From: JAZNGX01 sp045576675
GTDB taxonomy: Bacteria; Bacillota; Clostridia; Monoglobales; Firm-18
Direction of reading: 5' to 3'
NCBI GenBank assembly: GCA_045576675.1
Contig: JAZNGX010000014.1
Span: 1 to 7,244 of the forward strand
DNA length: 7,244 bases
Positions 1 through 4,840 of this stretch are shown here, piece after piece. Under the pieces are notes generated by a model. The model saw only the letters and a list, made by a program, of their open reading frames with translations. It was not told where the DNA came from and made no database searches. Every line of letters starts with the position of its first letter. The stretch's first letter is position 1. Position numbers and translations under genes: made by a program.

Positions 1-318
1 CCTTACGTTGATGTTATAATTAATTTGGATGGTGAAATTCTTGAAAATTCAAATGATTGTACTTTTGAAACAATTAAAAAAGAAGCCGAGATTCAGCTTA
101 AAAATGAAGTATATTCTTTTTTAGATAGTTGTTATATTGAAAATAATTGTGATGTTTTAAAAGTATTTAAATGCTTTAAAAAACACTTTATTATAAATAC
201 AGATTTTGAAAAGTTTGCTGCTGATACTGATGCATCTGAAATCAGGTTTAATGTTCAAGTTAATACAAATATCAAAAGAGACGGAATTATTTTAAAACAG
301 GAGGAAATTGATATATGA
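1..318 (+). CDS. Ger(x)C family spore germination protein, C-terminal fragment (5' end outside window)
   Basis: The reading frame is open from base 1, so this is the last 105 codons of a longer gene. A TTG at 25 is an internal leucine codon, not a start. The fragment fits the C-terminal end of the Ger(x)C (GerAC/GerBC-type) family. It has a short beta strand with a DGEILE turn, a long amphipathic helix (KKEAEIQLKNEVYSFLD), a D-x-LK segment followed by a basic FKCFKKHF stretch, and a final beta strand ending in NTNIKRDGI, which resembles the family's closing V-x-V-x-I-x-R-x-G. Family members are lipoprotein subunits of germinant receptors at the spore inner membrane. The lipobox lies upstream and cannot be seen. 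The conserved tryptophans common in this part of the family are absent, so the protein is divergent. It overlaps ypeB by 4 bases (ATGA), which suggests one operon. The assignment rests on remembered family pattern and is fairly but not fully secure. Confidence 0.68.
   Translation, partial: PYVDVIINLDGEILENSNDCTFETIKKEAEIQLKNEVYSFLDSCYIENNCDVLKVFKCFKKHFIINTDFEKFAADTDASEIRFNVQVNTNIKRDGIILKQEEIDI
299..304 (+). promoter_or_regulatory. Strong ribosome binding site of ypeB
   Basis: AGGAGG lies 10 bases before the ATG at 315, inside the last codons of the Ger(x)C gene. It supports 315 as the ypeB start and indicates that ypeB is translated from the same mRNA as the upstream gene. Confidence 0.8.
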
Positions 319-1643
319 GAATTAAAAACAAATTAATCTGTGTTTTAACAATTCTTATTGCAGTCATTTTAGTTGTAGGCACGTACGGAGTGCTAGAAAT
401 GTGTAAGTATAAAAATCATATTAATGCAGGATATAGACTTGCTTTTACAGAGCTGGTTAATAATGTTAACAACATCGATATAGAGCTTAATAAAGCTGCT
501 GTAACTAGCGATAACGAAATGCTTTCTAAGCTCACAGAAAAAGTATGGCTATACTCTGCTTTTGCAAAAGAAAACCTTGGTCAGCTGCCCGTTGCATCGT
601 TTGATTTAACTAAAACCTCTGATTTTTTGTCTCAGGTTGGTGACTACACATATTCTTTGGCAGTTAGATTATCGCAGGGGTTGTCATTTACTGATGATGA
701 ATATGAACAACTATATGAATTAACTAAGTATTCTGATGTGCTTTCAGAAGAATTACTATTAATGGAAGAGGGTGTTATGAATGGTGATATCTCAGTTTCA
801 CAAAAAGACGGATTTTTTAACAAAACTGTTGAAACTTTTGAAACCGATATGAATGAAATAGAAGAAAAGTTTGGTGAATATACTTCGCTTATATATGATG
901 GTCCGTTTTCAAGTCATATTGAAAATCAAAGTGGTGAGCTTTTAAAGGCAGAAGCAATTTCAAAAAAACAGGCTCAACAGGTTGCAACTGAGATTTTGAG
1001 AAACAGTTCATATAAGCCGGTATTTAATGGCGAAAGTGATGGGAAAATAAAATCGTATGATTTTGTTGTTCAGTCAGGTAATAACAGAGAGATATATATT
1101 AAAGTAACCAAAAATGGTGGATATCCATTGTTTATGCTTGATAACAGAGCAATAAATGGTCATATTATTGAATATGCTTCAGCAAAAGAATATGCAAGGG
1201 ATTTTTTAAACAGAATAGGATATGTTAAAATGAAACAAACAGGTTATATAATTGAAAACAGTGCTATAACCTTTGCTTATGCTTATGTTCAAAATGAAAT
1301 TATAATGTATCCTGATTTAATTAAGGTTAAGGTCGCACTTGATAATGGTGAAATTATAGGTTTTGAGGCTAACGGCTTTTTGTCAAATCATATTGAAAGC
1401 AGAAAACTGCCATTGTATAATGTTTCAAAGGAAAAAGCAGTAAGCCTGTTAGGCAGCGGATTTGGCGTTAAGAGCATAAATAAAGTTCTGATACCATTAG
1501 ATACAGGCAAAGATGTTTATTGCTACGAAATTAAAGGAATTATAAATAACAAAACATTCCTGGTGTATATAAACACGGAAACTGGTAAAGAGGAAGATAT
1601 TAAGCTGTTCGTACAAACTGATTACGGTGAATTAACTGTGTAG
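315..1643 (+). CDS. ypeB: Germination protein YpeB (PepSY-type C-terminal domains)
   Basis: The protein has 442 residues, close to the roughly 450 of Bacillus YpeB. One hydrophobic segment at about residues 7-28 (after basic MRIKNK) should anchor it in the spore inner membrane with the rest outside. Residues about 30-210 are helical and contain the YpeB-like stretch DFLSQVGDYTYSLA near residue 105, followed by LSEELLLMEEG. The C-terminal half holds three PepSY-like repeats, at about residues 214-280, 286-360 and 368-442. Each begins with a short helix such as KKQAQQVATEIL, AKEYARDFLNRIG or KEKAVSLLGSG, followed by strands ending near an NG or TG turn. In Bacillus, YpeB stabilises and localises the cortex-lytic enzyme SleB, usually encoded just upstream. 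Here the upstream neighbour is a Ger(x)C gene instead. The start at 315 is supported by AGGAGG and the ATGA overlap. The stop is TAG, followed at once by a hairpin terminator. Confidence 0.85.
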   Translation: MRIKNKLICVLTILIAVILVVGTYGVLEMCKYKNHINAGYRLAFTELVNNVNNIDIELNKAAVTSDNEMLSKLTEKVWLYSAFAKENLGQLPVASFDLTKTSDFLSQVGDYTYSLAVRLSQGLSFTDDEYEQLYELTKYSDVLSEELLLMEEGVMNGDISVSQKDGFFNKTVETFETDMNEIEEKFGEYTSLIYDGPFSSHIENQSGELLKAEAISKKQAQQVATEILRNSSYKPVFNGESDGKIKSYDFVVQSGNNREIYIKVTKNGGYPLFMLDNRAINGHIIEYASAKEYARDFLNRIGYVKMKQTGYIIENSAITFAYAYVQNEIIMYPDLIKVKVALDNGEIIGFEANGFLSNHIESRKLPLYNVSKEKAVSLLGSGFGVKSINKVLIPLDTGKDVYCYEIKGIINNKTFLVYINTETGKEEDIKLFVQTDYGELTV

Positions 1644-1650
1644 AAAATGT

Positions 1651-1676
1651 AACACCCCATATATATGGGGTGTTTT
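1651..1676 (+). terminator. Hairpin terminator after ypeB, possibly shared with traX
   Basis: A perfect 10-bp stem AACACCCCAT / ATGGGGTGTT (1651-1660 with 1665-1674) encloses an ATAT loop and is followed by a short T run (TTTT at 1673-1676). It begins 7 bases after the ypeB stop. On the minus strand it lies just past the TGA (1676-1678) that closes the full-length traX frame. It may therefore serve both convergent genes, although the minus-strand T run is weaker (ACATTTTC). Confidence 0.85.
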
Positions 1677-1816
1677 CAGATGTTTAATGCAATTGCAATA
1701 AATTCTATTAAAGCCAGATGCAGGGGATAGAACAAATAGAATGCATATTTTAGCTTATGTTTGCCCGGTTTTCCGTTGTATAGTGCCATTATAATAACTG
1801 CGAACATTGAATATAG
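1676..1816 (-). pseudogene. Detached 3' end of traX beyond an in-frame TAG
   Basis: In the same minus-strand frame as the traX gene, 46 sense codons follow the TAG at 1817-1819 and end at TGA (1676-1678). They read LYSMFAVIIMALYNGKPGKH, then KLKYAFYLFYPLHLALI, then EFIAIALNI. The YNGKxG turn and the FYxFYPxH motif before a last hydrophobic helix are what TraX-family proteins normally carry at their C-terminus. This is therefore coding sequence cut off from the rest of the gene by one codon, not intergenic DNA. There is no start codon with a ribosome site of its own. It is translated only if the TAG is read through, or if the TAG is a sequencing error. Confidence 0.85.
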
Positions 1817-2404
1817 CTACAAGTAATTGATTCCATTTTTTACCGAAAGCATAAGTAAAGCAAATGCAAATAGTAAAAGCTTTACAAAACGGTTATCAAG
1901 CTTTTTGAAAAATTCTGGGGTTTCGTTCTCCTTGTAATCCGATAACGAAACAAATACAGGAACAAGAACACCGTAAAATCCGTAATCAACACCAATAAAT
2001 CTGGTAGTAATGTATACAAATGATGATACAACAGCAACAGAAATGAATGCTGATATTATTTGCTTTTTGTGCAGCATTTTTTTTGCGTATTGTATCGTAT
2101 AAATCAGAATAACTGATAACGAAAAGGTGAATAGTATGTTGCCATAATGACGACCTGAATATAACAAATATGGAATTTCACATAAAACAGCAAAAATGAT
2201 TATAGTAATAAGTCGCTTTATCTTATTCTTTGTATATTTACAGCCCTCAGCAATAAAATATGCAAAAATAGGAAAAGCAAGACGACCGATAATCCTGAAA
2301 TCAATTATAGTTGGAAATATTCTTACACCAATATGGTCAATCAACATAAAAATGCATGCAATTATTTTAAGTGTCGAACCAGAGAAATGAGAAATTTGTT
2401 TCAT
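1817..2404 (-). CDS. TraX-family integral membrane protein, truncated by an in-frame TAG (195 aa)
   Basis: A polytopic membrane protein with about six hydrophobic segments. The N-terminal TraX-family signatures are clear: STLKIIACIFMLIDHIG (residues 10-26), then IIGRLAFPIFAYFIAEG (38-54), then a basic KYTKNKIKRL loop, FAVLCEIPYLLYSG and DYGFYGVLVPV. TraX was first known from F-pilin N-acetylation. Chromosomal Firmicute homologues are common, and their substrate is unknown to me. ATG at 2404 is preferred as the start because AGGTGA (2410-2415) sits 5 bases before it. The GTG at 2413 in the same frame lies inside that ribosome site. The frame stops at TAG 1817-1819, within what should be the penultimate part of the protein, and continues in frame to 1676 with family-typical sequence. 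The intact protein would be about 242 residues. The gene follows a tRNA terminator closely on the same strand. Confidence 0.85.
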   Translation of the reverse strand: MKQISHFSGSTLKIIACIFMLIDHIGVRIFPTIIDFRIIGRLAFPIFAYFIAEGCKYTKNKIKRLITIIIFAVLCEIPYLLYSGRHYGNILFTFSLSVILIYTIQYAKKMLHKKQIISAFISVAVVSSFVYITTRFIGVDYGFYGVLVPVFVSLSDYKENETPEFFKKLDNRFVKLLLFAFALLMLSVKNGINYL

Positions 2405-2409
2405 AACAT

Positions 2410-2415
2410 TCACCT
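2410..2415 (-). promoter_or_regulatory. Ribosome binding site that decides the traX start
   Basis: On the minus strand AGGTGA is followed by ATGTT and then the ATG at 2404. The GTG at 2413-2411 overlaps this motif and so is unlikely to be the start, although it is in frame. Confidence 0.65.
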
Positions 2416-2421
2416 AAATTT

Positions 2422-2460
2422 GAAAATTAAAAGTCCTCATTCGTTTGAATGAGGACTTTT
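2422..2460 (-). terminator. Rho-independent terminator of the tRNA-Met/tRNA-Glu operon
   Basis: A perfect 14-bp stem (AAAAGTCCTCATTC at 2429-2442 pairing with 2447-2460) closes a 4-base loop. On the minus strand it ends in a T-rich tail, CTTTTAATTTTCA. The first base of the stem is the last A of the encoded CCA of tRNA-Glu, so the hairpin abuts the tRNA. It lies between the tRNAs and traX. Confidence 0.88.
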
Positions 2461-2534
2461 GGTGATCCGTACGAGAATCGAACTCGTGTTTCCGCCGTGA
2501 AAGGGCGGTGTCTTAACCGCTTGACCAACGGACC
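2460..2534 (-). tRNA. tRNA-Glu(TTC)
   Basis: The minus strand gives a complete 75-nt cloverleaf. The acceptor stem is GGTCCGT with ACGGATC, with one G-T pair. The anticodon stem CCGCC/GGCGG carries loop CTTTCAC, giving anticodon TTC (plus-strand 2499-2501). The T arm contains the GTTCGAT loop. Discriminator A is followed by an encoded CCA (2462-2460). The body closely resembles Bacillus tRNA-Glu. It is the second gene of a two-tRNA unit, 5 bases after tRNA-Met. Confidence 0.96.
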
Positions 2535-2539
2535 AAATC

Positions 2540-2616
2540 TGGTAGCGGCAGGTGGACTTGAACCACCGACCTATCGGGTATGAACCGATTGCTCTAGCCA
2601 GCTGAGCCATGCCGCC
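2540..2616 (-). tRNA. tRNA-Met(CAT), elongator type
   Basis: The minus strand gives a 77-nt cloverleaf. The acceptor stem is GGCGGCA with TGCCGCT, with G-T at the first pair, as I recall for Bacillus elongator tRNA-Met. The D arm is GCTCAGCTGGCTAGAGC. The anticodon stem ATCGG/CCGAT carries loop TTCATAC, giving anticodon CAT (plus-strand 2580-2582). The T arm contains GTTCAAG, and CCA is encoded (2542-2540). The initiator is unlikely because its characteristic 5' end and GC-rich anticodon stem are missing. The tRNA-Ile2 that also carries CAT has a different body. It is the first gene after the promoter at 2648-2676. Confidence 0.94.
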
Positions 2617-2647
2617 GAATTACTATCGTCGAACGACGACAAGAGAT

Positions 2648-2676
2648 ATTATAGCGGATAATTAATTATTTGTCAA
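2648..2676 (-). promoter_or_regulatory. Consensus sigma-A promoter of the tRNA operon
   Basis: On the minus strand a perfect TTGACA (2676-2671) is separated by exactly 17 bases from a perfect TATAAT (2653-2648). The DNA just upstream of the -35 (about 2677-2710) is made of A and T tracts, as in an UP element. Transcription should start near 2641, about 25 bases before tRNA-Met. This is the strongest promoter visible in the window and fits stable-RNA expression. Confidence 0.92.
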
Positions 2677-2706
2677 TACTTTTTTGAAAAAAATTTTAAA
2701 AATATT

Positions 2707-2723
2707 TTATTTTAGTAAAATAA
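2707..2723. repeat. 17-nt palindrome TTATTTTA-G-TAAAATAA in the divergent intergenic region
   Basis: Perfect 8-base inverted repeats flank a single central G. The element lies between the -35 of the tRNA promoter and the uvrB promoter. It has the 8-1-8 shape of a dimeric repressor site but matches no consensus I can name. In DNA this AT-rich a chance origin is quite possible. Confidence 0.4.
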
Positions 2724-2810
2724 CGTTTTGAAATTTATAAATACTAGAATATTTGGATGCAATTTACAAAAATATATAATTTTAAATATAGCAAAATTTA
2801 TGAAAAAATA

Positions 2811-2839
2811 TTGAAGTATCTTAATTAATATGATAAAAT
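2811..2839 (+). promoter_or_regulatory. Likely uvrB-uvrA promoter (extended -10)
   Basis: TTGAAG (2811-2816) is followed after 17 bases by TAAAAT (2834-2839), with TG at 2831-2832 one base before it (TGATAAAAT), an extended -10 pattern. Transcription should start near 2846, leaving a leader of about 40 bases before the uvrB ATG. The flanking DNA is AT-rich, so other weak matches exist. No CGAAC-N4-GTTCG type LexA site is visible around it. Confidence 0.65.
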
Positions 2840-2874
2840 GAAAGAATAGTTTGTAAAATATACAAAGATATTTT

Positions 2875-2880
2875 GAGAGG
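2875..2880 (+). promoter_or_regulatory. Ribosome binding site that decides the uvrB start
   Basis: GAGAGG lies 7 bases before the ATG at 2888. The alternative TTG start at 2873 would leave this motif inside the coding region and would add five residues not typical of UvrB. Confidence 0.75.
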
Positions 2881-2887
2881 CAGAATT

Positions 2888-4840
2888 ATGTTTAAAGTAC
2901 ATTCAGAATTTCAGCCTACTGGTGACCAACCTCAGGCTATTGAAAAGCTTTCAAACGGAATAATTAACGGTGAGCATTACCAGACACTGCTTGGCGTAAC
3001 CGGCTCAGGTAAGACCTTTACCATTGCAAAGGTTATTGAAAAGGTTCAAAAACCAACATTGATTCTTGCTCATAATAAAACTCTTGCGGCTCAGTTATAC
3101 AGTGAATTTAAAGAGTTTTTTCCTGAAAATGCTGTTGAATATTTTGTTTCATATTATGATTACTATCAGCCTGAAGCATACATTCCTGTTACTGATACTT
3201 TTATTGAAAAGGATTCTGCAATAAATGATGAAATAGATAAGCTGAGGCATTCAGCAACAATGGCTCTGTTTGAACGCCGTGATGTTATTATAGTTGCGAG
3301 TGTAAGCTGTATTTACGGTCTTGGCGACCCTGAGGATTACACCGAGCTTGTTATTTCAATGCGTCCCGGTATGATTAAGCCAATGGAAGAAGTTTTGTTA
3401 AAGCTTGTTGATATGCAGTATGAACGAAATGATATTAATTTTATCAGAGGCAAGTTCAGAGTTAAAGGTGATGTTCTTGAAATATTTCCGTCATCGCAAT
3501 CTGAAAACGCTGTCCGTGTTGAGTTTTTTGGTGATGAAATTGATAGAATTACAGAGATAAATGTTCTTACTGGTGAAATAATTGGCGAAAGAAGCCACAT
3601 AGCAATCTATCCTAATTCACATTATGCTACAACAAACGAGAAAATGAAGCGTGCCATTGGTCAAATTCAAAAAGAGCTTGATGAACGTGTTAAGTATTTC
3701 AATGATGAGGGCAAGCTTCTTGAAGCACAAAGAATTGCACAGCGTACAAATTATGATATAGAAATGCTTAATGAAATTGGTTTTTGTCAGGGTATAGAAA
3801 ACTATTCGCGTGTTATAAGCGGACGTGCACCGGGAACAGCTCCGTATACTCTTATAGACTATTTTCCTGATGACTTTTTACTTGTTGTTGATGAATCACA
3901 CGTAACTCTACCACAGGTAAGAGGAATGTTTAATGGCGACAGAGCGAGAAAAACCTCGCTTGTTGAATATGGCTTCAGACTACCTTGCGCATATGATAAC
4001 AGACCTCTTAATTTTGAAGAATTTGAAAGCCGAATTAATCAAGCAGTTTTTGTTAGTGCAACACCTGGTGACTATGAAAAAGATAATTCAACTGAAATTG
4101 TCGAGCAGGTTATACGACCGACCGGCTTGATTGACCCGCTTATTGATGTTCGCCCTGTAAAAGGTCAGGTTGATGACCTTTACGGAGAAATTCAGACAGT
4201 TATCCAAAACAAGGAAAGAGTTCTGGTTACAACGCTGACAAAAAAGATGGCGGAGGATTTAACTGCGTATTTTGAAAATCTTGGTGTTAAGGTTAAATAC
4301 CTTCATTCGGATGTTGACACACTTGAACGTGTTGAGATAATTCGTTCACTAAGAATGGGAGAGTTTGATGTCCTTGTAGGTATCAACTTGTTAAGGGAGG
4401 GTCTTGATATCCCTGAAGTGTCACTTGTTGCTATACTTGATGCTGACAAAGAAGGCTTTTTAAGGTCTGAAACATCTTTGATACAGACTGTCGGCAGAGC
4501 TGCACGTAATGTAAATGGGCGAGTGATTATGTATGCCGATACTGTAACCGGAAGTATGCAAAGAGCAATTGAGGAAACAGAACGTCGAAGAAAAATACAA
4601 GCAGAGTACAATGCTGAACACGGAATTATTCCAAAGTCAGTTAAAAAGGCTGTGTTTGAATCTATTGAAACTACAAAAGCGATTGAAACCGAAGAAACTG
4701 AGCCGGCTATTTACGATGTTGAGGCTGAAATTATGAGGCTTACGAACGAAATGCAGATTGCTGCATATGATTTACAGTTTGAAAAAGCTGCAAAGCTTCG
4801 TGATAAAATCGCAGAATTAAAGGGGAAGTACAATGTCTAA
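2888..4840 (+). CDS. uvrB: Excinuclease ABC subunit UvrB
   Basis: UvrB is the damage-verifying helicase-like subunit of nucleotide excision repair. It is loaded on DNA by UvrA and then recruits UvrC for incision. The 650-residue protein is near the usual length (about 660). It shows Walker A GVTGSGKT at 36-43, the YYDYYQPEAY start of the damage-probing beta-hairpin at 89-98 running on through TFIEKDSAINDEIDKLRHS, motif II DESH at 335-338, and motif VI QTVGRAARN at 533-541. The C-terminal UVR domain at about 613-650 (EMQIAAYDLQFEKAAKLRDK) is the part that contacts UvrC and UvrA. The chosen ATG gives MFKVHSEFQPTGDQPQAI, the usual N-terminus, and is preceded by GAGAGG 7 bases away. The upstream in-frame TTG at 2873 overlaps that ribosome site region and is rejected. 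The gene is intact and its end overlaps uvrA by 8 bases, implying coupled translation. Confidence 0.98.
   Translation: MFKVHSEFQPTGDQPQAIEKLSNGIINGEHYQTLLGVTGSGKTFTIAKVIEKVQKPTLILAHNKTLAAQLYSEFKEFFPENAVEYFVSYYDYYQPEAYIPVTDTFIEKDSAINDEIDKLRHSATMALFERRDVIIVASVSCIYGLGDPEDYTELVISMRPGMIKPMEEVLLKLVDMQYERNDINFIRGKFRVKGDVLEIFPSSQSENAVRVEFFGDEIDRITEINVLTGEIIGERSHIAIYPNSHYATTNEKMKRAIGQIQKELDERVKYFNDEGKLLEAQRIAQRTNYDIEMLNEIGFCQGIENYSRVISGRAPGTAPYTLIDYFPDDFLLVVDESHVTLPQVRGMFNGDRARKTSLVEYGFRLPCAYDNRPLNFEEFESRINQAVFVSATPGDYEKDNSTEIVEQVIRPTGLIDPLIDVRPVKGQVDDLYGEIQTVIQNKERVLVTTLTKKMAEDLTAYFENLGVKVKYLHSDVDTLERVEIIRSLRMGEFDVLVGINLLREGLDIPEVSLVAILDADKEGFLRSETSLIQTVGRAARNVNGRVIMYADTVTGSMQRAIEETERRRKIQAEYNAEHGIIPKSVKKAVFESIETTKAIETEETEPAIYDVEAEIMRLTNEMQIAAYDLQFEKAAKLRDKIAELKGKYNV
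4821..4826 (+). promoter_or_regulatory. Ribosome binding site of uvrA inside uvrB
   Basis: AGGGGA sits 6 bases before the uvrA ATG at 4833 and within the last uvrB codons. Together with the 8-base gene overlap it points to translational coupling of the two excinuclease subunits. Confidence 0.7.

Noticed and set aside
25..318. A 97-codon gene starting at TTG 25.
   Set aside because: The frame is open back to base 1 and the upstream codons fit the same Ger(x)C beta strand, so this is the tail of a longer gene.
1817..1819. Genetic-code change or pyrrolysine insertion at the traX TAG.
   Set aside because: ypeB in the same window ends with TAG directly followed by a terminator, so TAG works as a normal stop. 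TraX is not known as a pyrrolysine protein, and no supporting element is visible.
2196..2390. A 64-codon plus-strand frame.
   Set aside because: It is a shadow antisense to traX, whose minus-strand product has clear family motifs. It has no recognisable product.
2411..2413. GTG at 2413 as the traX start.
   Set aside because: It overlaps the AGGTGA ribosome site that is correctly spaced for the ATG at 2404.
2677..2710. T/A-tract inverted repeat (TTTTTTGAAAAAA) as a terminator for a leftward or rightward transcript.
   Set aside because: It is an A/T-only repeat with no GC stem, and it is better explained as an AT-rich element upstream of the tRNA promoter.
3337..4611. Minus-strand frames at 3337-3600 and 4303-4611, and a plus-strand frame at 3933-4130.
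   Set aside because: All lie inside uvrB, which is intact and strongly conserved. Their translations are low-complexity or serine-rich shadow sequence.
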